In this document: positions 18,073-27,375 of the stretch, piece by piece
Layout of the letters: each line of letters starts with the position of its first letter
Numbering within the stretch: position 1 is the stretch's first letter
DNA from: Pedobacter sp. KBW06
GTDB lineage: Bacteria; Bacteroidota; Bacteroidia; Sphingobacteriales; Sphingobacteriaceae
NCBI RefSeq assembly: GCF_003852525.1
Contig: NZ_QAJL01000001.1
Span: forward strand, 2,245,268-2,309,267
Length of the DNA stretch: 64,000 nt
Direction: 5' to 3'
Translations under genes and position numbers: made by a program
Notes under the pieces: model-generated
Told to the model about the DNA's origin: nothing
The model's input: the letters and a program-made list of their open reading frames with translations, nothing else
Database searches by the model: none

Positions 18073-21000
18073 TTAAAAATTGCAACTTAATTTAAAGCCA
18101 AAAGAACGTGTCCCCGGCAATGTCCAGTGCCCGACACCCAGCTTAAAGCCTTCGGTCACACTCATTGTTGTTTCAGGATCGTAGCCCAGTCCATTGGCAG
18201 TCCAGGTATATAAATTTCTACCGATCAATGAAATGGACAGATTGCTGACCGGAAGTTTACCCAATGCTTTTTTACCAAATACATAGGTTAACGAAGCTTC
18301 CCTCAGTTTCAGGAAAGTGGCCGAATAGGTTAAGCGCTCGTAATATTTGTTATAGGTGTTATTGTAAAAATCAGAAGCGGCAATGATGACCTTATTCTCA
18401 CTGAAAGTACCATCGCCATTTGCGATATAACCCGGAATGATCATCCCGTCATTTCTTTTTAGCCCTTGTGAATCTACCCATGGCAAGCCCCCGCTTTGTG
18501 CATCCCTCCCTACAAGTGTATTGTCAGTTAAACCTGAATTGATCAGACTTTTAACTACATAAGAATAGAAATTACCGCCCTTACGCCAGTCTAAAAGAAA
18601 ATTAAGTGTCAGGTTTTTATAGCTGAACGTATTGTTCAGACCTACCGTAAAATCAGGATTGTAGTTTCCGACTTTCAGGTATTCAGCGTTATTCCGGATA
18701 TAGTGACCTGTTTTGTCCAGTAAAGCTGCTCCGGCATATGGTCCGGTTGGTACTTTGGTATAACTTGGTGTATAGAAATCTCCTATTTTAGTCCCTTCTT
18801 TAATTAAATAACGAATGTTATCCCCATCGGCACTGCCCATAGAGTATTCCGGTAAACCTTGCATTAAAGAGATGACCTTATTTTCATTCTTTGTGAAGTT
18901 TGCATTGATCTCCCACTTAAATGTACCCTGAACCGGAATGGCATTTAAGCCGATTTCCCATCCGCTGTTCTGGATGTTTCCGGCATTGATTAAACGATTC
19001 GAAGCACCCGAAGCAATGGTAGTTGGAATGTTGATGATCTGGTTTCTTTTATTGGTTTTATACCAGGTCACATCCAGACCTAACCTGTTGTTGAAAAAGC
19101 GCAGATCTCCACCGAACTCATAGGAAGTTGCGATTTCAGGTTTTAGGAAATTGTTTTTCAGGTTAAATTCGATGGTCGCTCTTTTCACATCTCCCCAATC
19201 CTGGTTAAAAGGAATGGTATTGTAGAGCTGATAGGGATCAGTATCACTACCTACCTGTGCCCAGTTGGCTCTGATTTTGGCAAATGACAAGACATCAGAC
19301 TTAACTTTCAGCAGCTCTGTTAGAACAGTACTTAATGAAACTGAAGGATAGAAATAGGAATTATTTTGTGCCGGTAAAGTACTTGACCAGTCGTTCCTGC
19401 CCGTTACATCCAAAAATACCATGTCTTTAAATGCGGCCTGCCCCATTCCATATAAACTGTTGATGCGTTTACGGGAGTTGTATTGTGAATTTGTGATCGT
19501 TCCTGCACGGGCATTGTTGATGTTATAAATTCCCGGGATACTCAGACTTTCGGTACGCTGAGCGGTACTTCTGTTTGTCTGATCCATTTGATTTCCTCCA
19601 ACTGATAAGCCAAAAGACCAGTCCTGGTTCAGGATTTTCTTATAGCTAAGCAGGAAATCTGTATTCTGTTCTTTGAAGTAAGAATTGTCTACGCCATAAC
19701 CACCGAATTTAAATCGTTTGGAGCTAAAAGGGCGTTTGGTTTCATGTTCTTCATTGTACATATCAAGTCCGGTACGTACCATTAAGCTCAGGTCTTTGGT
19801 AATATCGAATACCGCTTGTACGCTTCCCGTTAAACGGTTTCTGTCGTAACCATTGGTATGTTCATTGGCCACAAAATATGGGTTATCAGAATCATCCGGA
19901 GAAAACTGCTCCAGGTTCTCTCTGCCTGGTTTCCAGTAATTCTTCAAATCTTTGATGCTCATATTGGAAGGCATGGAATACACCATCTGGGTTACACTTT
20001 CTCTGTAAGCTGAAGGGCGGTTATCACTTTTATTATTGACATAGCCCAGGTTTGTACTGATTTTCACCTTCGGGTGCAATACATAAGTTGCTGCCAGGTT
20101 AAGAGTGTTTCTGCTCAGGTCTGTATTGGGTACAATACCTTTATTAGACATATTGGTATAGGACAACCTGTAATTACCATCGGCATTTTTACCCGTGATG
20201 GCAATGTTATTCGTATAAGTGGCACCGGTTCTATAAAAATCTTTGGCATTGTCAGGATGCGAGACCCAGTCGGTCGGGATGGGCTTACCATTCACATCCA
20301 GCGGGCTGTTCCATTGCAGGTGTTTGGTTCCTGCATTCAGGCGCGGGCCCCAGGCAGATGATGTATTTGATGCCGGATCATCGGTATATTCTCCTGCTCC
20401 AAACTGGTTCTGGAAATGTGGGAACAACCAGGCCTGATCGTACATCGCATTGGAATTAAAGCTAACTCCAAAACCTTTCTTCCCTGAGGAACCACTTTTT
20501 GTGGTGATCAGGACTACCCCACTTCCAGCCCTGCTGCCATATAAAGCAGCAGCACTTGCTCCTTTTAAAATACTGATGCTCTCAATATCGTCGGGACTGA
20601 TGTCGGAAACCGGACTTCCATAATCTACAGAAGAGCGGCCTACCTCTGATGTTGCGCGCAGGGAATGTGCCACAGGGACACCATCCACTACAAACAGCGG
20701 TTGATTATCCGTCGCGATTGATGATTGTCCGCGGATGGTAATCATTGCAGTGGCTCCGGGATCAGAACCTGTACTTACTACATTTACCCCTGCAACTTTT
20801 CCGGCAAGAGAATTCACCACGTTTACTTCTTTTACGGTATTCAGATCGCTCCCTTTTACTGTTGAAATAGAATAACCAAGTGCTTTTTCCGAACGTTTAA
20901 TTCCCAAAGCGGTAACCACTACTTCAGATAAAGCTTTTTGATCAGGAACCAGGCTAACGTTAACCAGGGTTTCATCATTCAGGCTGAATTCTTTAGTTTG

Positions 21001-21525
21001 GTAACCCATCATTCTAAAAAGAAGGGTTGTCGGTACGGCATTTACATTCAAACTGTAATCACCGGTCAAATTGGTTGTGGTGGCGTTACCACTACCTTTT
21101 TCAATTACATTTACTCCTGGTACCGGCAAACCTTTTTCATCAGTCACCTTACCTTTAATCCGGACTGCTTTTTTAATAATGACCTGGTTGTGCTGAACTA
21201 CATAAGTTAATTGCATAGGAATCAGCAGGCGGTTAAGCAATGTGCTTACCATTTCGTTTTCTGCTTTAAAAGATTCCACTCTTTTGTTCAAGACTGCATC
21301 CTTATTGGTGTAAACAAAGGACAGGTTGGTTTTCTTTTCTATGCTTTTCAGCAATTCTGTTAAAGTGCCGTTTTTAAAATTGAAGCTTATCCTGCTGTTT
21401 ACTTCCTGCGCTTTTAACGGCGATGCCTGCCCGCTGAAGAGCATCAAAGAAAGCATAAAATAAATGAGGGTAAAAAAACGCATTACTTTAAAAATTAATT
21501 GATTAGTCACTACGGACTTTTTCAT
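18073..21525 (-). CDS. SusC-family TonB-dependent receptor with STN signalling domain
   Basis: The receptor has a signal peptide (FTLIYFMLSLMLFSGQ), an STN domain (RISFNFKNGTLTELLKSIEK, then VVQHNQVIIKK), a carboxypeptidase-like domain (IKGKVTDEKGLPVPGVNV), a plug (LAGKVAGVNVVSTGSDPG, FVVDGVPV, SILKGASAAALYGSRAGSG) and a beta barrel ending GFKLSCNF. The STN domain contacts the FecR protein encoded just upstream, so substrate binding can trigger the sigma factor. ATG 21525 (MKKSVV) is chosen; upstream ATGs at 21546 and 21597 are also in frame. Confidence 0.95.
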   Translation of the reverse strand: MKKSVVTNQLIFKVMRFFTLIYFMLSLMLFSGQASPLKAQEVNSRISFNFKNGTLTELLKSIEKKTNLSFVYTNKDAVLNKRVESFKAENEMVSTLLNRLLIPMQLTYVVQHNQVIIKKAVRIKGKVTDEKGLPVPGVNVIEKGSGNATTTNLTGDYSLNVNAVPTTLLFRMMGYQTKEFSLNDETLVNVSLVPDQKALSEVVVTALGIKRSEKALGYSISTVKGSDLNTVKEVNVVNSLAGKVAGVNVVSTGSDPGATAMITIRGQSSIATDNQPLFVVDGVPVAHSLRATSEVGRSSVDYGSPVSDISPDDIESISILKGASAAALYGSRAGSGVVLITTKSGSSGKKGFGVSFNSNAMYDQAWLFPHFQNQFGAGEYTDDPASNTSSAWGPRLNAGTKHLQWNSPLDVNGKPIPTDWVSHPDNAKDFYRTGATYTNNIAITGKNADGNYRLSYTNMSNKGIVPNTDLSRNTLNLAATYVLHPKVKISTNLGYVNNKSDNRPSAYRESVTQMVYSMPSNMSIKDLKNYWKPGRENLEQFSPDDSDNPYFVANEHTNGYDRNRLTGSVQAVFDITKDLSLMVRTGLDMYNEEHETKRPFSSKRFKFGGYGVDNSYFKEQNTDFLLSYKKILNQDWSFGLSVGGNQMDQTNRSTAQRTESLSIPGIYNINNARAGTITNSQYNSRKRINSLYGMGQAAFKDMVFLDVTGRNDWSSTLPAQNNSYFYPSVSLSTVLTELLKVKSDVLSFAKIRANWAQVGSDTDPYQLYNTIPFNQDWGDVKRATIEFNLKNNFLKPEIATSYEFGGDLRFFNNRLGLDVTWYKTNKRNQIINIPTTIASGASNRLINAGNIQNSGWEIGLNAIPVQGTFKWEINANFTKNENKVISLMQGLPEYSMGSADGDNIRYLIKEGTKIGDFYTPSYTKVPTGPYAGAALLDKTGHYIRNNAEYLKVGNYNPDFTVGLNNTFSYKNLTLNFLLDWRKGGNFYSYVVKSLINSGLTDNTLVGRDAQSGGLPWVDSQGLKRNDGMIIPGYIANGDGTFSENKVIIAASDFYNNTYNKYYERLTYSATFLKLREASLTYVFGKKALGKLPVSNLSISLIGRNLYTWTANGLGYDPETTMSVTEGFKLGVGHWTLPGTRSFGFKLSCNF

Positions 21526-21622
21526 AACTTTGTGTGTTTTAATCATTGATGGGTTAAAATAAAATTGAAAATCATTAGCCGGAGCATGCGTCAACATGTT
21601 TCGGCTTTTTCTTTATAGTTGT

Positions 21623-22654
21623 CTAATTACATTTACCTCCTTTTATATAAATGGTCTGTTTGTTTATTGTATAATGGATATCTAAGGTCATTTGAATCGT
21701 TTGCAGCACTTCATTCAGGCTGACATTGGCAAATTTGGCAGTGAGTTTACAGCCTTTGAAAGATTGGTCAGCAATGATTTTTACCGCGTATTTCCTTTCT
21801 ATCACTTCAAAAACTTCTTTAACCGGCATTTGATCGAAAACCATCTTTCCTTCTCTCCAGTTAATGGCCGTCCGGGCATCTTCGATATTTTCCAGCTGTA
21901 GTTTAGCAGGATTTAGACCAGACACCACCTTTTGGTTGGGCAGCAAATAAACCGCGGCCGACTGTCTTCCTGCAGAATCTCTGGAAACGGCAACCTTACC
22001 TGTAAGCACCGTTACTTCGGCCGGATGCCCTTCCCATGCCCGGATATTGAAACTTGTGCCGAGTACCTTTGTCTGCAGGTTTAAACTGTGTACAATAAAT
22101 GGATGTTGGGGATCGCGTTTTACATCGAAGAAGGCTTCTCCTTTAAGCTTTACTGTTCTTAAAGCAGCATGTTCCAGGTTCTTTGGGAAACTGATGCTAC
22201 TTCCGGAATTGAGCCAGATCTCCGTACTGTCGGGCAGGATGATGTTGATGACCTTTCCGGAACCCGCAGATTTAGTAATCCATGCAATTTCAGTGTTTTG
22301 TAATGCCGGTTGCTGTACTTTATAGGTATAGAAGAAGGTGAACAATGCCGTTGCGGCAAAAACAGCTGCTGCCGCTCCCCACCACAACTTAAGCTGAATG
22401 GTCTTTTTGGGTACCTCCGGAATTAATGAGGCCTGAATGGCAGTAAAGCTATTTTTCCATTCGTCATTTTCAGGCGGAGCAGCAGTATTTTCCCATAGCC
22501 ATAAGGCCTGTTCCAGTTCCTGCCGGTTTTTAGGGTCTTTACTCAACCACTCTTGTATCTTTTCTTCCTCCTGTTTAATCTTCAGGACGTTGCCCCTGGC
22601 ATTCTCCTTCGCGGATAAATAATCAAGTACAAATTTCCAGGTTTCTTGGTCCAT
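21623..22654 (-). CDS. FecR-family anti-sigma factor (second SusCD locus)
   Basis: The roughly 343-residue protein has a cytoplasmic sigma-binding part (WKFVLDYLSAKENARGNVL), a membrane segment (WWGAAAAVFAATALFTFFY), a FecR domain (VINIILPDSTEIWLNSGSS, RTVKLKGEAFFDVKRDPQHPF, VLGTSFNIRAWEG) and a C-terminal STN-like domain (LNEVLQTIQMTLDIHYTI). ATG 22654 gives the standard start MDQETWK. It pairs with the sigma factor upstream and the STN-bearing SusC downstream, a complete trans-envelope signalling set. Confidence 0.94.
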   Translation of the reverse strand: MDQETWKFVLDYLSAKENARGNVLKIKQEEEKIQEWLSKDPKNRQELEQALWLWENTAAPPENDEWKNSFTAIQASLIPEVPKKTIQLKLWWGAAAAVFAATALFTFFYTYKVQQPALQNTEIAWITKSAGSGKVINIILPDSTEIWLNSGSSISFPKNLEHAALRTVKLKGEAFFDVKRDPQHPFIVHSLNLQTKVLGTSFNIRAWEGHPAEVTVLTGKVAVSRDSAGRQSAAVYLLPNQKVVSGLNPAKLQLENIEDARTAINWREGKMVFDQMPVKEVFEVIERKYAVKIIADQSFKGCKLTAKFANVSLNEVLQTIQMTLDIHYTINKQTIYIKGGKCN

Positions 22655-22709
22655 TCCTATGCTTTTATAGATACAAGACAAGAAAGGAGGCCTGCACTAC
22701 GGGCCGCAA

Positions 22710-22721
22710 AACGTTAACGTT
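22710..22721. promoter_or_regulatory. AACGTTAACGTT palindrome between sigma and FecR genes
   Basis: This perfect 12-base palindrome lies in the 93-base gap between the sigma and anti-sigma genes. It shares the GTTAA core with the inverted repeat upstream of the sigma gene (23342-23358). It could be part of a second promoter, but that is not established. Confidence 0.3.
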
Positions 22722-22747
22722 ATATTAAGAAATGATTAAGTGCGTTT

Positions 22748-23302
22748 TTATCGAAATTCTGCCTCGTTTTTCAGGACCCTCTCCTGTAAAAACTGAAAAC
22801 CTTTAACCAGATGATCTTCTACCGTACGAACTGAAATATCCAGTAAATCGGCGATTTCCTTATAGCTGAAGCCATCAATCCGGTACATATAGAAAACCAG
22901 ACGTCTGCGCTCCGGCATCTGGTCAATCAATTGATACAAGATCCGATTTCTGTCTTTGTCCTGATAATTCTGAGCAGGATCTGATGCTTCGTCCCAAACT
23001 TCCGGGACTTCTTCCTCATCGATATGCAGAAAATTTGTTTTGGAAGTTTTATGGTAATTGGTGGAGGCATTTTTTACAGCACGGAACAGGTAGGCTTTTT
23101 CATTCAGGATCTGAATGTTATTTTTCCAGATGGCGATAAATACATCGTTTAAAATCAGCTGGGCTTCTTCCGGGTCCTTTACCAGGTAGACTGCGTATTT
23201 CCGGAGTGTAGGATACATCCGACGGTAAAGATCTTCGAATGCTTTTCCATCGAAGTTATTTACAAAATCTCCGTTAAATCCGACCGTATTGTTTTCGCCC
23301 AT
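22748..23302 (-). CDS. ECF RNA polymerase sigma factor (second SusCD locus)
   Basis: The 184-residue sigma factor has region 2 (FEDLYRRMYPTLRKYAVYLVK, LILNDVFIAIWKNN) and region 4 (MPERRRLVFYMYRIDGFSYK, LLDISVRTVEDHLVKGFQFL). ATG 23302 (MGENNT) is chosen because the upstream in-frame extension is basic and unlike the family. It should direct transcription of this locus when released by FecR. The conserved block at 23313-23360 lies directly upstream and has a partial copy at 563-610. Confidence 0.92.
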   Translation of the reverse strand: MGENNTVGFNGDFVNNFDGKAFEDLYRRMYPTLRKYAVYLVKDPEEAQLILNDVFIAIWKNNIQILNEKAYLFRAVKNASTNYHKTSKTNFLHIDEEEVPEVWDEASDPAQNYQDKDRNRILYQLIDQMPERRRLVFYMYRIDGFSYKEIADLLDISVRTVEDHLVKGFQFLQERVLKNEAEFR

Positions 23303-23312
23303 AAAAGATGAT

Positions 23313-23360
23313 GCGAAATTAGACCTGCCAAATGACAGACGTATTAACAAAATGTTAAAT
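23313..23360 (-). promoter_or_regulatory. Sigma-gene upstream region with TTAACA-TTT-TGTTAA palindrome
   Basis: On the minus strand this block starts with the perfect inverted repeat TTAACATTTTGTTAA, followed by TACGTCTGTCAT. It ends 10 bases from the sigma start codon. The same 48 bases, diverged, precede the broken GDPD copy at 386-550. It may be the promoter read by this ECF sigma factor, which would make the circuit autoregulated. This is an inference from position and conservation. Confidence 0.5.
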
Positions 23361-23383
23361 GAAGGGGGGATCAGAAGCCTATT

Positions 23384-23417
23384 CAGCATGCTTACAGGTT
23401 TTTCTGTAAGCATGCTG
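23384..23417 (-). terminator. Hairpin after the GH95-like gene
   Basis: A perfect 14-base stem, CAGCATGCTTACAG/CTGTAAGCATGCTG, with a 6-base loop lies 28 bases after the GH95-like stop. It lacks a good T-run on the minus strand, so it may act as an mRNA 3' end stabiliser or a weak terminator that separates the third locus from the sigma gene of the second. Confidence 0.55.
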
Positions 23418-23444
23418 CTGTTTTGACTTCATTTTAACAACTTA

Positions 23445-25724
23445 TTACCGTTTTTTTAAAACAAGAACCGCTCCCGGTTTACAATTCAGGCTTAAAAAAA
23501 CACCATCTTTATGGTCAACAATCACCTCTTTTTGGATAAGGGTATCCCATGTTTTAAAGGGTAGCTTCAATTTTGTGATGCCTCCCTTTTCCGAAACAAT
23601 TTTAACTTCGTCGACCTGACCATCTTTTGTACGGGCACTGACCAGGAAAGCGCCTTCTGTCCGGAGGTTTTCAAAAGAAACAGTTTTCCATTCAGCTGGT
23701 ATTGCCGGCATTATTTCAATGAAACCGGCATAACTCTGTATAAGCATTTCCTGCAAACCGGCTGCAAATGCAAAATTGCCTTCCAGGGTAAATGGGCGGT
23801 ATTGAAATTTGGAGTATCCTGATTTGGTCTGATCCCCGTTTAAGTGGAAACTATTGACCGAACAAAATGCTTTTGCAAAGATACCAAGGTCCCCGGCTGC
23901 CCCTGGCCCATCCTTTGCCCTTGCCTTTAAATTGGCCAGCCAGGCATAAGAATAACCACACCAGTAGGCCGGTCCGACACTATCCAATAAATGAATTGAG
24001 TTTTTGATAATCTCCTGAGATTTTGGCCCGTCTTCCCATTTAATAAGTCCTAATGGATGAATGGCCATTACATTTGAAAAATGCCGGTGTGATTGGTTGT
24101 AGGCCATCGATGGGGCAAACATTAACTCATGATTTGGTGTAAGTGCAAAATCATCAAACTCAGCGTACACCTTTTTCCAATGCCGTTCTTCTTCTTTTAA
24201 TCCCTGTTCTCCGGCAAGTTCTGCCGCAGCTTTAAATGTAAATTTCATCAGAGACAAGTCGTAATTGGTATTCTGCGGAAACCAGGCGCTGATGTCATTG
24301 TCATTGATTTCTGGACTGGAACTGATGGGCAGTTTACGGTGACCATTGTTATCCAGAACAGTCAGGTTCTCCACAAATTTTGCGGTGTTTTTTATCCAGG
24401 GGTAGGCCCTTTTACGTAGAAAATCCCTGTCCATACTGTAACGCCATTGCAAATAATAGTGTTGTGCCAGCCAGGAAGATACCGTTGGCGAAAGCGAGTA
24501 TTGGATCCAGCCCCCCATTTCTGTACCATCCAATGTAGTTACTCCCGGGACTGCCAGACCATCCTTTCCAAAATACATTTTTGTATACCGCTTATAATTA
24601 GCGGTGTTGGCATCCAGGTGATCCAAATAAACCATGCCTTCCTGTAAATGATTGGCACTATAGGCGGGCCAATAACTTAACTGGGTATTCAGGTCATGAT
24701 GAAAATCACCTTTCCAGGGTGGTATACGGCCATTATCGGCGGTCCAGACCGCTTGCAGGGAAATAGGTGGAGCACCTTTCCTTGAAGCCGAACCAAACTT
24801 ATACTGCTCCAGGTACCATTGTTTCTCGAGTAAAGCATCAGGTACGTGGATAGCCGATTTGCTCCAGAAAATTTTCCACCATGCCGCATGTGAAGCATAA
24901 TCATTTGCGTAATTGTGCTGCAATGCCTTTTTAGCTATAGCTGATGCTTTGGTATGGATCTTTTTACCAGGATATTGGGACGAAATACTCCATACCCCCT
25001 CAATGGTTGCGGCATTAATACGTTTCCATTGCACATTAACTTCATACCTGAACCCTCCCCAGCCCTGCTGTAGATAGGTAACGCTATTTCTTTCGTTTTT
25101 GATGATGCCCTGTGGATAGCCTAAACGTGACAGATCATCTCCACCTACAGGATCACCAGATACTTTTACCGCACCCTGATATCTTGGCGCGATTAACTGA
25201 GGAACAATATTATTGCTGATATGCTCAAACCTAAACCTGCCCACCGGACTGGTTGCATGGACAAATGTTTTCAGGACGATTCCATTCGCCCATTTCACCT
25301 CGCAACTGGCGTTTGAAATTTGCAGATGAACCGACTTTACATTACCCCATCCTTTGGTATCGAATTCAAGCGCCGCACCTGGAATTTTTGAAGGAGCCGG
25401 TTCACGGTCATAAGGTGCATCAAAATATCGCTGTACGGAGTCATAATCTTTCTTCCTCACCTGTTCAGTTACCCAGGAAAATTTAAACTCAGGCCGGTGC
25501 AAACCTTTCATGGGCCGCTGATCCCAAAGGTCGGCACGGTCAAGCGAAAAGCGCAAATGCGCTTCTTTTTGCCATATCAGGGCCCCAAGCATCCCATTTC
25601 CCAATGGTATGGCTTCATCCCATCGGGTGGCCAGGCTATCAAAGTGTAAATCATGACTACCTGATTGTGCAAAAACACCGTTATAAAACAAAAACCCGAT
25701 AACAATAGTAAATATTCTTTTCAT
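23445..25724 (-). CDS. GH95-like glycoside hydrolase
   Basis: This roughly 759-residue secreted protein starts at ATG 25724 (MKRIFT) with a signal peptide ending GVFAQ. The N-terminal beta domain has RWDEAIPLGNGMLGALIW, typical of GH95-like enzymes. The (alpha/alpha)6 core has WKGDFHHDLNTQLSYWPAYSANH, GTEMGGWIQ, and HFSNVMAIHPLG. GH95 members cleave terminal alpha-1,2-fucose or alpha-galactose. In the core motif the position usually occupied by the first catalytic asparagine appears to be aspartate (HDLN instead of TNIN). It is the last gene of the third SusCD locus and is separated from susD by a hairpin. Confidence 0.82.
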   Translation of the reverse strand: MKRIFTIVIGFLFYNGVFAQSGSHDLHFDSLATRWDEAIPLGNGMLGALIWQKEAHLRFSLDRADLWDQRPMKGLHRPEFKFSWVTEQVRKKDYDSVQRYFDAPYDREPAPSKIPGAALEFDTKGWGNVKSVHLQISNASCEVKWANGIVLKTFVHATSPVGRFRFEHISNNIVPQLIAPRYQGAVKVSGDPVGGDDLSRLGYPQGIIKNERNSVTYLQQGWGGFRYEVNVQWKRINAATIEGVWSISSQYPGKKIHTKASAIAKKALQHNYANDYASHAAWWKIFWSKSAIHVPDALLEKQWYLEQYKFGSASRKGAPPISLQAVWTADNGRIPPWKGDFHHDLNTQLSYWPAYSANHLQEGMVYLDHLDANTANYKRYTKMYFGKDGLAVPGVTTLDGTEMGGWIQYSLSPTVSSWLAQHYYLQWRYSMDRDFLRKRAYPWIKNTAKFVENLTVLDNNGHRKLPISSSPEINDNDISAWFPQNTNYDLSLMKFTFKAAAELAGEQGLKEEERHWKKVYAEFDDFALTPNHELMFAPSMAYNQSHRHFSNVMAIHPLGLIKWEDGPKSQEIIKNSIHLLDSVGPAYWCGYSYAWLANLKARAKDGPGAAGDLGIFAKAFCSVNSFHLNGDQTKSGYSKFQYRPFTLEGNFAFAAGLQEMLIQSYAGFIEIMPAIPAEWKTVSFENLRTEGAFLVSARTKDGQVDEVKIVSEKGGITKLKLPFKTWDTLIQKEVIVDHKDGVFLSLNCKPGAVLVLKKR

Positions 25725-25747
25725 TGGATGCATATTAAAATACGAAT

Positions 25748-25780
25748 CCAATTACCCCGATTTCTGGTCGGGGTAATTGG
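25748..25780 (-). terminator. Hairpin between susD and the GH95-like gene
   Basis: A perfect 13-base stem, CCAATTACCCCGA/TCGGGGTAATTGG, with a 7-base loop sits 18 bases after the susD stop and 23 bases before the GH95 start. On the minus strand it is followed by ATTCGTATTTTAAT. It could lower expression of the enzyme relative to SusC/SusD, or stabilise the upstream mRNA. Confidence 0.6.
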
Positions 25781-25798
25781 AAACAGGTGATCAATTGA

Positions 25799-27319
25799 TT
25801 AATAACCGTCATTTTGTATGAGTTGTCTGTTCCTGTCCAGTTCGGATTGCGCAAACGGCAAAACATTATTCTTTTCGCCAAAAATCAATTGTGCTCCTCC
25901 GGGATTTTTTAGGGGTGCCAATTTAGTTTGCATTAGGTTTCTTCTTTTCAAATCATAGTAACGATGGCCCTCCAGGGCTAATTCTATTCTTCTTTCGTGG
26001 AGGATGAATTCTCTCAGCTTATCTTGGGTATTGTATACCATTTGGTCTACCGGAGGCAAATTAACCCCCGTTCTTTGCCTGATGAGATTCAAAGCAGCAT
26101 AGATGGTTGCATCCGGTCCGGTTGCCTCATTTTTCGCTTCTGCATACATTAATAATACATCTGCATAACGAAGGTGAATGATATTCTGATCCGTAAGCGG
26201 TGTTTTACTTCTATCAAAAGGAAGTTTAGATAAGTCAATATATTTCTTTTGTGAATAAGTTGTCAATAGCGGATCAGACTCGTTGAATACGGAACCATCC
26301 GGATTGATGTATTTTTCGGTGGGTACCTTAATCGTGAATTTCAGACGTGGATCCCTGTTCGTATAGGGATTTGCCGGATCATAGCCTGAGCCTGCCTCAT
26401 TGATCCTCTTTCCATTCGTCATCTCATAATCGTCCACTAAATTCTGATATGGAGCAATAGAGCCATACCAGCCTATCTCAACTAAAACTCCTTCACCACC
26501 TTGTGGATTGTTTGGGGCAAGGTATTTAGTCGAAAATATAATCTCCGGATTGTTTTGCTGGGTAGTAGTCAGAAAAAGGTTTGGATATCCGCCCTGATAA
26601 ATCTGAAATTTACCGCCGGTAATGACTTCATTCGCTGTACTCGCTGCCAGCGGCCAGTTTTGCTGAAAAAGATAAACCTTGGCTTTTAGTGCCTGGGCGC
26701 TCCCCTTTACCGCATGACCACTATAAGCTGCATCCGGTAAATTAGCGATGGCAAAGTCGAGTTCGGCATGTACAAAAGCCAGCACATCCTCTTTTGAGCT
26801 CTTTGCTATTTTAGCTGCATCAACTGTTTGTGGTGCCGTTTTGTACAATACCACTCCGCCGAAAGCCTGCACAAGATCAAAATAGATCATCGCTCTGATA
26901 AACCTCACTTCGGCTTTATAACCCGCTTTTATTGCATCACTAACCGGGGCTTTATCTACATTATCCAGAAAGAAATTACATCCCGCTATTCCTTCGTACG
27001 GTGTGTTATAAAAGGTTCCCGGAACATTAGTTGAATTGACAACACCTAGTGTCAGGTTATTAAAGCCAAAAAAAGTGTGCCGGTCTAATGCGTTGTCAGA
27101 ATAAGTATCGAGCCATAATTTGCTCTGGCCATAAAAGCCATTTTGCAGCCTTCTGTAAACACCGGCCAGTCCCATTTGTGTATCTGTATCGCTTTTCCAA
27201 AATTCCGAACTGGCAATTGCTGCAGTAGGATTCTTATCCAGAAAGTCATTTTTACAAGCGCTTAGCAAGCTAATTATGATGACCATAATTAACGATATGC
27301 TGGTTTGTTTTATGCTCAT
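25799..27319 (-). CDS. SusD/RagB-family lipoprotein (third SusCD locus)
   Basis: The roughly 506-residue lipoprotein starts at ATG 27319 (MSIKQTS) with lipobox LSAC. SusD features include YKAEVRFIRAMIYFDLVQAFGGVVLY, LRYADVLLMYAEAKNEA, LREFILHERRIELALEGHRYYDLKR and the ending FAQSELDRNRQLIQNDGY. It is the glycan-binding partner of the SusC encoded 57 bases upstream. Confidence 0.95.
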   Translation of the reverse strand: MSIKQTSISLIMVIIISLLSACKNDFLDKNPTAAIASSEFWKSDTDTQMGLAGVYRRLQNGFYGQSKLWLDTYSDNALDRHTFFGFNNLTLGVVNSTNVPGTFYNTPYEGIAGCNFFLDNVDKAPVSDAIKAGYKAEVRFIRAMIYFDLVQAFGGVVLYKTAPQTVDAAKIAKSSKEDVLAFVHAELDFAIANLPDAAYSGHAVKGSAQALKAKVYLFQQNWPLAASTANEVITGGKFQIYQGGYPNLFLTTTQQNNPEIIFSTKYLAPNNPQGGEGVLVEIGWYGSIAPYQNLVDDYEMTNGKRINEAGSGYDPANPYTNRDPRLKFTIKVPTEKYINPDGSVFNESDPLLTTYSQKKYIDLSKLPFDRSKTPLTDQNIIHLRYADVLLMYAEAKNEATGPDATIYAALNLIRQRTGVNLPPVDQMVYNTQDKLREFILHERRIELALEGHRYYDLKRRNLMQTKLAPLKNPGGAQLIFGEKNNVLPFAQSELDRNRQLIQNDGY

Positions 27320-27375
27320 TTTATGATTTTTTTTAATGAATACCATAGATGTGATCATTGCTTCTATTATCCAGG

